Assembly: GCA_001899715.1 (NCBI GenBank) | Contig: MKWI01000025.1 | Span: 1-56,293, forward strand | Length of the DNA stretch: 56,293 nucleotides | DNA from: Sphingobium sp. 66-54 | GTDB taxonomy: Bacteria; Pseudomonadota; Alphaproteobacteria; Sphingomonadales; Sphingomonadaceae | Reading direction: 5' to 3' | In this document: positions 42,454 to 55,762 of the stretch, piece by piece | How positions within the stretch are numbered: position 1 is the first letter of the stretch | How the letters are laid out: each line of letters begins with the position of its first letter | Translations under genes and position numbers: made by a program | Notes under the pieces: model-generated | Database searches by the model: none | What the model was told of the DNA's origin: nothing | What the model saw: only the letters and a program-made list of their open reading frames with translations

Positions 42454-43173
42454 ATGAATTCCTTACGGGCCAGACCTCCGGCGATTTGCCGCACGGTCCT
42501 CCTTGCCCTGATGGCCTTTTCCTTCGCTGGCGCGGCTTTCGCGCACGGCGTCGCCGAGGGCGATCAGGGCTATATCGAACAGACGAGCGGGCCACAGATC
42601 GGCGCGTTCCTCTATCTCGGCGCCAAGCATATGGTGACGGGCTACGACCATCTGCTGTTCCTGTTCGGCGTGATCTTCTTCCTCTACCGGATGAAGGACA
42701 TCGCCGCCTATGTGACGCTGTTCGCGATCGGTCACTCGACGACGCTGATCGCGGGCGTCCTCATGGGCACGAATGTCAGCGCCTATCTGGTCGATGCGAT
42801 CATCGGCCTGTCGGTCGTTTACAAGGCGCTCGACAACCTCGGCGCGTTCCAGCGATGGTTCGGCGTCCAGCCCAATACCAAGGCGGCGGTGCTGATCTTC
42901 GGCCTGTTCCACGGCTTCGGCCTTGCGACCAAGCTACAAGACTTCTCGCTGTCCCCGGATGGGCTGATCGTCAATCTCCTCTCGTTCAATGTCGGCGTCG
43001 AGATCGGGCAGATCCTCGCGCTCGCCGCCATCCTTATCGTCATGGGCTACTGGCGGCGCACGCGCAGCTTTTCGGCCCATGCCTTCACCGCCAACGTCGT
43101 GCTGATGACCGCGGGCTTCGTGCTCACCGGCTATCAGCTCGCGGGCTTTGCTCTGGAAGGAGCCGCATCATGA
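42454..43173 (+). CDS. HupE/UreJ family membrane protein
   Basis: The 239-residue protein has about six membrane segments. HupE/UreJ_2 features are GYDHLLFLFGVIFFLYRMKDIAAYVTLFAIGHSTTLIAGV and FGLFHGFGLATKL. A signal-like N-terminus ends at AFAHG. Family members transport nickel or related metals. GGAAAG lies eight bases before the ATG at 42454. It overlaps the next gene by four bases (ATGA). Confidence 0.9.
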   Translation: MNSLRARPPAICRTVLLALMAFSFAGAAFAHGVAEGDQGYIEQTSGPQIGAFLYLGAKHMVTGYDHLLFLFGVIFFLYRMKDIAAYVTLFAIGHSTTLIAGVLMGTNVSAYLVDAIIGLSVVYKALDNLGAFQRWFGVQPNTKAAVLIFGLFHGFGLATKLQDFSLSPDGLIVNLLSFNVGVEIGQILALAAILIVMGYWRRTRSFSAHAFTANVVLMTAGFVLTGYQLAGFALEGAAS

Positions 43174-43763
43174 ACCAAGTTCCGCAACCCGGCATCGGGG
43201 AGTTGCCGAGCCTGCGCCAGCTCAACCGCGCGACCCTGATCGCTCTCGGAGCCGCCGCCGTCATTCTCGTGACGACCGTGCTTCCGGCCGAATATGGCGT
43301 CGATCCCACCGGCGTCGGCCGCTTGCTCGGGCTGACCGAGATGGGCAAGGTCAAGCGGGCGGAAGCCGCAAGCCATGCCGTCCCGGCGACGCCCGTGGCC
43401 GCAGCGCCCGCCGCATCCCCGGCGCCCGCGCTGAAGGCCGGGGAACCCGTCGAGGTGAAGCTGACGCTCGCTCCCAATGAAGGCCGTGAGGTCAAGGCGA
43501 CCATGAAGGCGGGCGGCGAGTTCGACTATCGCTGGGCCACGGATGGCGCGGAGGTCCGTTTCGAGCTGCACGGCGAGCCGGCAGGCGCTGCGAGCGACGA
43601 CTATACGAGCTATGAGAAAGGCAGCTCGGCTGGCGCATCGGGCAAGTTCCGCGCGCCCTTCGACGGCACGCATGGCTGGTATTGGAAGAACCGCACCGAC
43701 CAGCCCGTCACCATCACCGTGACCGCAACCGGCGACTTCGAGAAGTTCGCCGCGCTTCCCTGA
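43170..43763 (+). CDS. Transmembrane anchor protein in metal cluster
   Basis: The 197-residue protein has one N-terminal membrane segment (ATLIALGAAAVILVTTVLP), an Ala/Pro-rich linker and a beta-rich C-terminal domain (ALKAGEPVEVKLTLAPNEGREVKATMKAGGEFDYRW, GTHGWYWKNRTDQPVTITVTATGDFEKF). It is coupled to the HupE-like gene. Proteins of this type sit next to HupE and DUF6488 genes in metal clusters; the biochemical role is not known to me. Confidence 0.8.
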   Translation: MNQVPQPGIGELPSLRQLNRATLIALGAAAVILVTTVLPAEYGVDPTGVGRLLGLTEMGKVKRAEAASHAVPATPVAAAPAASPAPALKAGEPVEVKLTLAPNEGREVKATMKAGGEFDYRWATDGAEVRFELHGEPAGAASDDYTSYEKGSSAGASGKFRAPFDGTHGWYWKNRTDQPVTITVTATGDFEKFAALP

Positions 43764-43794
43764 ACCTCATTTCCAATCTGAAAAGGATATTTCC

Positions 43795-44124
43795 ATGCGT
43801 ATTGCTCTTATCGCTCTTGCCGCCTTCGCGCTCCATGCTGCCCCGGCGCTCGCCCATCCCGACCATGACGACGAGGAGCATGAGGCGCGCACCCCCCAGC
43901 AGACCGCCCGCGACAATGTGGTGCGGCTCATCAGCCAGGCGAAGCTGCCGGCGAGCTGGTCGAAGGCGACCGTTGCCGGCACGCGCGAGCGCACCAGCCA
44001 GGGTCAGCGCCAGACGATCGTGACCTTTCGCAACGAAGCCGAACCGAATGCGGCGCGCAAGCTGTTCCATGTCGTGCTGACGGCAGGCGGCCAGTTCGTC
44101 TTGGGCGACTTCCGCCAGCCTTGA
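43795..44124 (+). CDS. DUF6488 family periplasmic protein
   Basis: The 109-residue protein has a signal peptide (MRIALIALAAFALHAAPALA) and then His/Asp/Glu-rich HPDHDDEEHEARTPQQ and a beta-rich domain (TIVTFRNEAEPNAARKLFHVVLTAGGQFVLGDF). AAGGA lies seven bases before the ATG. It probably binds metal in the periplasm. It is the last gene of this plus-strand set; a terminator follows. Confidence 0.85.
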   Translation: MRIALIALAAFALHAAPALAHPDHDDEEHEARTPQQTARDNVVRLISQAKLPASWSKATVAGTRERTSQGQRQTIVTFRNEAEPNAARKLFHVVLTAGGQFVLGDFRQP

Positions 44125-44132
44125 CCCTGCAA

Positions 44133-44159
44133 GGACGCCGGGGCCATCCCCCGGCGTCC
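44133..44159 (+). terminator. Rho-independent terminator after DUF6488 gene
   Basis: GGACGCCGGGG and CCCCGGCGTCC form an 11-bp stem with a short loop, followed by GCTTTTCC. It also faces the end of the convergent MFS gene at 44180. Confidence 0.8.
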
Positions 44160-44179
44160 GCTTTTCCGACTCCGCGATC

Positions 44180-45514
44180 CTATCGGATCGGCCAGTGCGG
44201 ATGCAGTTCGTCGATCACGAATATATGGGCCGCGCGACCCTGCGGATGGCCTTCGGCGAGATGGGGATGGTCGGGCGGAAGGGCGGCGTGATCGTGCTCC
44301 ACCACGTCGGCATCCTCCTTTGGCCAGATCAGGAACGCTAGTCCCACGCCGATCAGCGACAGCGCGGCGGCGACCGCGAACGCCAGGCCCATGCCACCCT
44401 GCGCGCCGGTCTGGCCAGCCAGCGGATAGGCGACGAGCCAGCACACATGGCTGAGCGCGAACTGCGCGGCGAACAGGGCGGGCCGATCCGCTTCGCCCGA
44501 CGATCGTCGTAACAGGCGGCCGCCCGGCGTGATGCTCGCCGAATAGGCAATGCCGAGCACCGCCCACCCCGCGAGAATGACGCTCCAATAGCCGGGCGAG
44601 GCATGACCGCGCCATGAGAGAGCCAGCGCGGCCAGCGCGATGGTCATTGCCGAGGCCGCCGCAAGCATCACCGTGCGGTCGGGCAGCTTGTCGAGCAGGC
44701 GCGGCAGCAGCAGCGCGGCCAACATCGAGCCGCCGCCGAACGCGGCGAGCGTGATCGCCACCTCCCGTTGCCCCAACCCGAGCGCCGCCTGCACCAGCAC
44801 CGGCGTATTGACGATCACCATCGCGCTCGCGGCGGCGGCGGCGAGCGTCACCGCCAGCAGCCCGCGCAGCCGGGGCGTCTTGAGATAGAGCCGGGCGCCG
44901 CGCGTGGTGTTGTCGTAGATGCCGCCTTTTGGCTTGGCGGCGGCAGCACGCGGCAGAACCGTCGTCAGGACCAGCAGCGCCGAGCAGGCAAAGCCGATCG
45001 CGGTGCCCGAAAACAGCCAGTGGAAGTTCATCACCGTCAGCAGCGCGGCGGCGAGCATCGGGCTGGTCAGGCTTTCCATGTCGTAAGCGAGGCGCGAGAG
45101 CGACAATGCGCTAGTATAGTCCTTCTCGTCGGGCAGCACGTCAGGAATGGTGGCCTGGAAGGTGGGCGTGAATCCGGCCGAGGCTGATTGCAGCACGAAG
45201 ATCAGGAAATAGACCTGCCAGACCTGATCGACGAACGGCAGCGCCAGCGCGACCAGCCCACGGATCACGTCCATCGCGACAAGGAAGCTGCGGCGCGGCA
45301 AGCGGCTCGCATAGGCGCCGACGGCCGGGGCGACGCCGATATAGGCGATCATCTTGATCGCCATCGCCGTGCCGAGCACGGCCCCCGCATCGGCCCCGGC
45401 GATGTCATAGGCGAGCAGGCCGAGCGCGACCGTGGCGAGGCCGGTGCCGACCAGCGCGATTATCTGCGCCAGGAACAGGTGGCGGTAGGTGCGATTGGCG
45501 AGAACCGAGAGCAT
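44180..45514 (-). CDS. MFS transporter
   Basis: The 444-residue MFS protein has twelve predicted membrane segments and a C-terminal His-rich tail (DVVEHDHAALPPDHPHLAEGHPQGRAAHIFVIDELHPHW), which suggests metal binding or sensing. GAGGA lies seven bases before the ATG at 45514; the first TTG at 45520 is less likely. It follows czcA by about 58 bp and may be part of the same operon through a hairpin at 45535-45565. Confidence 0.88.
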   Translation of the reverse strand: MLSVLANRTYRHLFLAQIIALVGTGLATVALGLLAYDIAGADAGAVLGTAMAIKMIAYIGVAPAVGAYASRLPRRSFLVAMDVIRGLVALALPFVDQVWQVYFLIFVLQSASAGFTPTFQATIPDVLPDEKDYTSALSLSRLAYDMESLTSPMLAAALLTVMNFHWLFSGTAIGFACSALLVLTTVLPRAAAAKPKGGIYDNTTRGARLYLKTPRLRGLLAVTLAAAAASAMVIVNTPVLVQAALGLGQREVAITLAAFGGGSMLAALLLPRLLDKLPDRTVMLAAASAMTIALAALALSWRGHASPGYWSVILAGWAVLGIAYSASITPGGRLLRRSSGEADRPALFAAQFALSHVCWLVAYPLAGQTGAQGGMGLAFAVAAALSLIGVGLAFLIWPKEDADVVEHDHAALPPDHPHLAEGHPQGRAAHIFVIDELHPHWPIR

Positions 45515-45534
45515 GGGCAATTCCTCAGACTGTC

Positions 45535-45565
45535 CGCTCCCATGCGCGATCGACGCATGGGAGCG
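45535..45565 (-). terminator. Strong hairpin between czcA and MFS gene
   Basis: CGCTCCCATGCG and CGCATGGGAGCG form a perfect 12-bp stem with a 7-base loop. No clear U-run follows, so it may be an attenuator or processing site rather than a full terminator. Confidence 0.6.
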
Positions 45566-45572
45566 GCATGGG

Positions 45573-50033
<4,461 letters not shown>

Positions 50034-50034
<1 letters not shown>

Positions 50035-51314
50035 CAGCGGTTCTCCGCGCTGGCAAGGAGGGAGGCATGGCGACCGGTCAGCCGGTCGAGCCGGGCGCCA
50101 TCGAGATGGAAGCGGCGCAGCAGCTCGACCCGGCGGGACCGGGCATCGACGACGGCCTGCTGGGCCTGGTTGACTTCGAGGAAGGTGAAGGCGGTGCCGC
50201 CGCGCGCGAAACCATCGCGCACCAGCACCACCGCGCGCTCCGCGCTCGGCAGAACCTCGCGTTCGATCCGGACGATCTCGGCGGCAAGGCTCGCCCGTTC
50301 GGCTGTCAGCCGGTCGATTTCACGCCGCACCTGCACCCGCGCGACGGCGATCTCGGCTTCGGCGGCCTGAGCTTCGGCATTGGCGCGCGCGACATTGCCG
50401 CGATTGGCGGCGCGGTTGCCGAGCGGGATCGAGCCGCCAACTATAATCGCCACGTCATTGCCTTGCCCGAAATGGCGAACGCCAACCCGCGCGGTCGGGT
50501 CGCCGGCATTGCCGGTCTCCGCAAGCCGCACGCGGGCACCGGCAGCGTCGCGCTCGGCGGCGAGCAGGGCGAGGTCGGGACTGTCCTCGGCCGCCGTCGC
50601 GCCGGGGGTAGCGATCCCGAACGGCGAGGGATCGAGACTGTAATCGGCCGTGCCGCCCCAGAAGGCAGCGAGACTGGCGCGGGCGATCCGCGCAGTCTCC
50701 CGCGCCTGATCGAGCGCGATGCGGGCTTGCGCCACGGCGGTCCTCGCCCGTTCGCCCGCGAACAGCGGATCGAGCGCGCGCCCGACACGGCGGCCGGTCT
50801 CCGCTTCCACGCGCTGGGCGGCGGCGAGGCGCTGTTCGGCAATAGAGATCACTGCTTCGGCTGCCAGCGCATCGACCCAGGCGGCTTGCACCTGGGCCAA
50901 GAGGTCGAGCATCCGTAGGCGGTTGCGCTCGACAGCGATGCCCAGGTCCGAGCGGGCCGCACCGATGCGGGCTTCGCGCTTGCCGCCGCGTTCCCACGTT
51001 CGCTCATACCAGGCGGTGGTCTGCGATCGTTCGAGCGGGGAATAGGGGCCGGTGCCCGCGAAATCCTCGACATCGACGCCGACGACATCGCGTGGCCGCA
51101 CATCGGCTTGGGTAATGGCGGCATCGGCCGCACGGAGCCGCGCGGCGTTCGCTGCGACGGAAGGATCGCCGGATGCGACGCGCGACAGCGCATCCGACAG
51201 GCTGAGGGACTGCGCCGCGCCGATTGAAGGCGCGGACAGGGCGGCCAGCGCTGCGCCTATCGCAAGCGCGCGCCGCAAACGCGCCGGTCGGCGCGCAACG
51301 AGGATGGAAAGCAT
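50034..51314 (-). CDS. czcC: CzcC-type outer membrane factor
   Basis: The 426-residue TolC-like outer-membrane protein has a signal peptide (RRALAIGAALAALSAPSIGAAQS) and the repeated helical OEP features (SLSDALSRVASGDPSVAANAARLRAADAAITQ, LAQVQAAWVDALAAEAVISIAEQRLAAAQRVEAETGRRV). It completes the CzcCBA tripartite efflux pump. Confidence 0.94.
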
Positions 51315-51373
51315 GACAAGAACGGCCTCACGAGCAGGCGTGGCAGATGCCGCGCCTCACATGACGCGGCGGC

Positions 51374-51787
51374 TCAGCTTGGGATCGCGAGGCTCTTGGG
51401 AGGTCGTTCGGGGCCGGGAATGCGCAGGCCTGGTGTCTGGTTATCCGGCGCAAGCCCGAGCAGTTCGCTGGACAAAGCGACTTGGACGGAATCCGCCGAG
51501 GCCGTCACCGGCACAGCCGAGCCGCCATCGCCATGATGGTGATGGCTGCCGGGTAGATGGTCGGACGGATCGTTGTCGCCGGGTTGGGGCACGTGATGAT
51601 CGTCGGCATGGTCTTGTATGATGGAAGCATCGCTGAATAAGGAATGGTCGTGTTCGAACGAAACACCCGGCGCATGCTGGATCTTGTCGATAGACGTGGA
51701 AAGCGAGGCGCCAGCAAAGACGACGGCCAAGGCGATACAAAACATCGCCCAAAACCGGTTCGCCAGGAAGAGCCTCGAAATGCGCAT
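51374..51787 (-). CDS. Small His-rich exported protein heading the czc operon
   Basis: The 137-residue protein has a signal-anchor-like N-terminus (RFWAMFCIALAVVFAGASLS) and His-rich FEHDHSLFSDASIIQDHADDHHVPQPGDNDPSDHLPGSHHHHGDGGSA. The start at 51787 is preferred over 51823. It is 59 bp upstream of czcC on the same strand and may buffer or sense metals. Together with the 42016 gene it gives two His-rich exported proteins in this element. Confidence 0.7.
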   Translation of the reverse strand: MRISRLFLANRFWAMFCIALAVVFAGASLSTSIDKIQHAPGVSFEHDHSLFSDASIIQDHADDHHVPQPGDNDPSDHLPGSHHHHGDGGSAVPVTASADSVQVALSSELLGLAPDNQTPGLRIPGPERPPKSLAIPS

Positions 51788-51850
51788 GGATGGGGTTCTA
51801 GCCGGTGAAGGGCGGGGGCTCAATCAGTAACCGCTTCCAACGACATGGAA

Positions 51851-53041
51851 TCAGCTTTGGCCAGCGAGATCGCGAGGTTCGGTTTGTTCGTTTGTCGATG
51901 CATGGGCGAATACGTTGCGTATCGCTCGATGCGCCGCTTCCAGCTTCGAGATCGTGAACCGGCGGGCCATTCGCTCTCGTGCGGCTTTGATCTGAGAGAT
52001 AAAGGCGGAAGACCAGTGTCCGTCTGTCATCAGCAAGCGATCGAGCACGCCACGATCTGCTCTGGCAATGAACCGTTCGATCGCTGACGGTGCGTCAGGA
52101 CCAAAAAGCGCGGCGCCTATCTCGGGATTGGTCTCGATGATGCCGCAAGCGGCGGCAAGCAGGCGCCGGCGCAGGAGCGGCGATGCGGCGGCGAGCGGGT
52201 TGAGAGTGTCGCTCGAATAGAATTGGAGGCCCATGTAACCGGGCGTCATCGCGTCGCACGCGAAATCGTTCAGCGGGATGTTCCGTGTCCTGCACCACCA
52301 ATATTCGTCGTTTGGCGGCTTCCTGGTCAGGAGGCGGCAAATGCCTCGAACCTCGTTGAGGAGTTGGTCGGCCGACGTGAAGTTGAAGCGGAACTGGTCG
52401 GGGGTCCTACCCTTTATCGCGCCTATGCATTGCTGCTCGAACGCAATAACATGATCCCAGCAGAGCAGGGCGTCCTTCCCGGCATAAATGGCCGGGGCCG
52501 AGGTTCTTTCCATCGGTTGCCAGCAGGCATCGCAAATCATCCGCAGCGGACCGCGCGCGGGCATCGCAAATCGCCATGTCCGCGATCCGCAACCATTACA
52601 ACGATCCTCCAGCGGCCAGCGGTGCCGATGGCAATAGCCCACAGCGGCCAGTACCCACTGACGCCGGACGTGCGCTGGCCGGTCGGATGCGAAATCTTCC
52701 GCGAGGCACCGGCTGCACCAACTGACGTGCAGCCGCGGCACCGGGATCAGCCCGGTAGAACCGGCTGAGCCCGGCGGGTGTTCCCAAGCCAGAAAATCGA
52801 CCGGTAAGTAGGGATAGTGCTTCGCAAGACTATGTTCGACTAAGCGCGTCGCCGGCACGTTGAGGTCGTCGGCAGTCCCATTGAGCCAGGCTCTTGTCGG
52901 GCGAATATCCGGGTGGCGCCAGTCGCCCTTGCGATTTCGGACAGCCTTTGGCTCCGGTAGCGCTCGCCCTCGGCGGGAATGGCGCTGACGCGCGTGCCAG
53001 GACGTCAGCAGTTCGTCAGCGAAAGGATTTTCATGCCGCAC
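51851..53041 (-). CDS. tniQ: TniQ family transposition protein
   Basis: The 396-residue TniQ-like protein has ENPFADELLTSWHARQRHSRRGRAL at the N-terminus and zinc-finger-like clusters (SWCSRCLAEDFASDRPAHVRRQWVLAAVGYCHRHRWPLEDRCNGCG, MICDACWQPM). The GTG at 53041 starts it and overlaps the tniB stop by 11 nt. TniQ acts with TniA and TniB in target selection. Confidence 0.9.
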   Translation of the reverse strand: MRHENPFADELLTSWHARQRHSRRGRALPEPKAVRNRKGDWRHPDIRPTRAWLNGTADDLNVPATRLVEHSLAKHYPYLPVDFLAWEHPPGSAGSTGLIPVPRLHVSWCSRCLAEDFASDRPAHVRRQWVLAAVGYCHRHRWPLEDRCNGCGSRTWRFAMPARGPLRMICDACWQPMERTSAPAIYAGKDALLCWDHVIAFEQQCIGAIKGRTPDQFRFNFTSADQLLNEVRGICRLLTRKPPNDEYWWCRTRNIPLNDFACDAMTPGYMGLQFYSSDTLNPLAAASPLLRRRLLAAACGIIETNPEIGAALFGPDAPSAIERFIARADRGVLDRLLMTDGHWSSAFISQIKAARERMARRFTISKLEAAHRAIRNVFAHASTNEQTEPRDLAGQS

Positions 53042-53954
53042 GGCGCCGCAATGCCCGCTTGGCACTGGCGATGACCTGCATCGAGACGAGCGGGAGCAAT
53101 AGCTGCTCATCATCGAAGCTGTCGGCGTCGATCATCTCGCGGCCGCTTCGGATCGCCGCGATCGCGACAGCCTCCATCAACCGGAAGATTCGGCCTGTCA
53201 CGCCCTCACTCAATGCGATGACGCGCTGGCGGACCTCAGCTTCATCGAGCAGGGAAGGGCGGCGCAAGGGGAGCAGACCGGCGAAGCTCGCCATGAGCTG
53301 GCGCAGGGCGTGATCGTTGCGCCAGGGTGAAAGCTCGAATGCGGCGAAGCGGTCGGCGAGATTGGGATCGGTGAGGATCGCGATACGCGCATCTTCCGTG
53401 CCCGCGCACACGATCGGAATTCTGAGGTCGTTGGTCAGAAAGCGAATGGTGTTGAGAAAAATCCGCTGCTGGCGCGGCGAGCCCGCCAGCATCTTGTCGA
53501 TTTCGTCCAGAACCAGCACCTTGGTCCCGAATTCCCCGAGGGTGCGACGGGCCAGAGAGCGCAGTGATCGCAGGGAGATATGGTCGAACTCGGAGTAGTT
53601 CATAGCCAGCATAAGCTCGGTGTAGAACTCTTCCTCGGTAGGCTGTGGCGGCATCTGGACCATGACGACCGGCATAATCGTAAGGCCGGCATTCTTATCG
53701 TACCGGGTTGCGTGCAGCTCTGCGAAGCGATTGAGGATCTCGCTCTTGCCCATGCCAGTGGAACCGAAAAGCAGGAGGCAGGGCATGCGGCCGCGCGGGG
53801 GATAGGTCAGCAGATCTTCGAGCCTGCCGAGCGCGGCTTCGGATTGTGGCAGCGATAGCCATCGATCGCGTCTCAGCCAGTCGATGCGTTCGTCGTCGGA
53901 TAACCCTGCCTGCTCGCGATATGCCGGAAACAGATGATCGTAGAGGTCGGTCAT
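53031..53954 (-). CDS. tniB: TniB transposition ATPase
   Basis: The 307-residue AAA+ ATPase of Mu/Tn7-like transposition has Walker A LFGSTGMGKSEIL (residues 62-74) and Walker B VLVLDEIDKML (D150-E151), then GTEDARIAI. It overlaps the tniA stop by four bases. Confidence 0.95.
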   Translation of the reverse strand: MTDLYDHLFPAYREQAGLSDDERIDWLRRDRWLSLPQSEAALGRLEDLLTYPPRGRMPCLLLFGSTGMGKSEILNRFAELHATRYDKNAGLTIMPVVMVQMPPQPTEEEFYTELMLAMNYSEFDHISLRSLRSLARRTLGEFGTKVLVLDEIDKMLAGSPRQQRIFLNTIRFLTNDLRIPIVCAGTEDARIAILTDPNLADRFAAFELSPWRNDHALRQLMASFAGLLPLRRPSLLDEAEVRQRVIALSEGVTGRIFRLMEAVAIAAIRSGREMIDADSFDDEQLLLPLVSMQVIASAKRALRRRAA

Positions 53955-55606
53955 AGTCGCTCCTCGATCTGGAATGGAACGATAGGCGCGCTATCCTCCG
54001 GCTCGGACGATACCGGCAAAGCCATTGAAGGAACTGCGGTGGCAGGAGGGAGGCCAGCCTCCAGCGCATAGGCGATGCGCTGGGCGGATTTTCGCGCAGC
54101 CTTGGTCTTGTGGGCCGCTTCGAGGACGATGCGCCGCTGCTCGTTCACCATGTCAAACAGCGATTGCTCGTCGACGGCCTGACGCCCGCGTTCGCGCAGT
54201 GCTCGCACCGCGAGGTCGTGCTCGAACTTCGTGATGGCAGGCCGCCGCCGATCACGGAGCGGAACCGTCAAATGCTCGGTATCGGACAGCTCGACGTAGA
54301 CAGCCGAGAGGTTGAGCGGATTATACTTGATCGGGAGCTTGTGATCGCAGTTCGCGAGGAGGCCGGACAAACTGCCATGCCAGTAAAATGCATGGAACAG
54401 CTCGATACCCTCACGCCTGACCTTCCGCATCTCGAACGGGAGAAAGTTGAAGAGGAAGCGAGCGGGATCAGCCGGGAGCCGGAGCGGGTCAGCGCGGCTC
54501 CCGAGCCCGTCAGCCCAGGCCGTGAGCGGAGGAACGCCAAGCTCGCTGTGAATCGAGCCATGATAGACGCCGACCTCGAGTGTAAACCAGCGCTCGAACT
54601 CGCGCAGCGTCATGCAGGCTTGGCCCTCCGCGTCGTAGTCGCCTTTGGCCTGGATGTTTGAGAAGGTCGTACCCGGTAGGAGATGCACGGCGCCGACCGC
54701 GGTTCCGATCAAGCGTTCGATGTGGCCACCGTAGTGCGGCGTGCGCCGGGGGCGGTGCTTGAGGTCGATGCCATGCTGCTCACAGCCACGCTCGAGCGCC
54801 CTGGACCTAAACTCTGCGGCATTGTCGAGATGCAGAGTTTCGGGGATGCCAAAGACGGGATAGTCGAGATTGATCTCGCGTTCTTGAAGCCAGGCTGCCT
54901 TTGGCAGGACCGCATGGCGGATCGCCATGCCTACAGACGTAGCTGAGGGTTTCTCGAGCGAGATGTAGAAGCCCGGAATGACTCGGGTCGCTATGTCGAT
55001 CTGGAGGGTGAGCGTTGGTCGGCCAAGCGGTTTGCGGAAATGCTCGTCGACGATGATGATATCGGCGGGTGTGTGGTCTATTTGTACGATCTGCAGCGGG
55101 TAGTCGGCAGTGTAAGATCGAATCACGGGTCGGTATCGATCAGACGCTGCCTTCGCGCCTTCGCGCGTTCTGGTGAGGCGTTCTCGGTCAATCGCGGCAA
55201 CGCGCGCGGCGATGGTCTTGCGAGTGGGCGCGCGAAGGCCGCGTTCATAACAGGCATGCCGGATGTCGCGCTGCAATCTCGCGAGGGTCGGTTTGGGGCG
55301 CGTCAAGTAGAACCGTTCGATTTCGGAGGCGATCACTTGGTCGATCTCCGGCGCCAGTCGGCGACGCCCTTTGGGAAAACCTTCGGGCCGATCGACGAGG
55401 GAGCTGGTAACGGGCTCAGCGCGATAGCGGGCGACAAGCTCAAAGACGCGCGACCTGCTCAGGCCCAGCTCCGCGCTCGCGTTCAACATCGCAGCGCGGG
55501 TAATCTTGGGCAGGCTGGCGAGTGCACGAATAGCCGGCTCGCGATTGCAAGCAATGCTCCAGGCTGTAGAATCCGCTCTCGTAAGAGCTGTGCCCGTTTC
55601 GGCCAT
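53951..55606 (-). CDS. tniA: TniA DDE transposase
   Basis: The 551-residue Mu/retroviral-integrase-type transposase has an HTH N-terminus and a DDE core: D177 in VQIDHTPAD, D261 in LHLDNAAEF and E297 in GGHIERLIGT, giving a D-D-35-E spacing. The C-terminal beta-barrel is rich in basic residues. It starts 153 bp inside the right end of the element. Confidence 0.96.
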   Translation of the reverse strand: MAETGTALTRADSTAWSIACNREPAIRALASLPKITRAAMLNASAELGLSRSRVFELVARYRAEPVTSSLVDRPEGFPKGRRRLAPEIDQVIASEIERFYLTRPKPTLARLQRDIRHACYERGLRAPTRKTIAARVAAIDRERLTRTREGAKAASDRYRPVIRSYTADYPLQIVQIDHTPADIIIVDEHFRKPLGRPTLTLQIDIATRVIPGFYISLEKPSATSVGMAIRHAVLPKAAWLQEREINLDYPVFGIPETLHLDNAAEFRSRALERGCEQHGIDLKHRPRRTPHYGGHIERLIGTAVGAVHLLPGTTFSNIQAKGDYDAEGQACMTLREFERWFTLEVGVYHGSIHSELGVPPLTAWADGLGSRADPLRLPADPARFLFNFLPFEMRKVRREGIELFHAFYWHGSLSGLLANCDHKLPIKYNPLNLSAVYVELSDTEHLTVPLRDRRRPAITKFEHDLAVRALRERGRQAVDEQSLFDMVNEQRRIVLEAAHKTKAARKSAQRIAYALEAGLPPATAVPSMALPVSSEPEDSAPIVPFQIEERL

Positions 55607-55680
55607 GACCTATCCCCGATCTTGCCAGGGACTCGTGTTGCCGGGTCCACCGGTATTGTATCAGAAACGGGATGGACGGG

Positions 55681-55700
55681 CGAGAGTCCGGAGGTATTTG
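55681..55700 (-). repeat. Subterminal repeat of the right end
   Basis: On the minus strand it reads CAAATACCTCCGGACTCTCG, like the left-end repeats containing CCGGACTCTGG. It supports both ends belonging to the same element type. Confidence 0.55.
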
Positions 55701-55734
55701 GGATAGATGAAGATTGAAAAGCCTGGCAATTTCG

Positions 55735-55759
55735 GTCTGTCCGTTTGGTCAAACTGACA
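55735..55759 (-). repeat. Right terminal inverted repeat (IRR)
   Basis: On the minus strand it starts TGTCAGTTTGACCAAACGG. It ends four bases before the start codon of the tyrosine recombinase gene. Confidence 0.65.
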
Positions 55760-55762
55760 CCC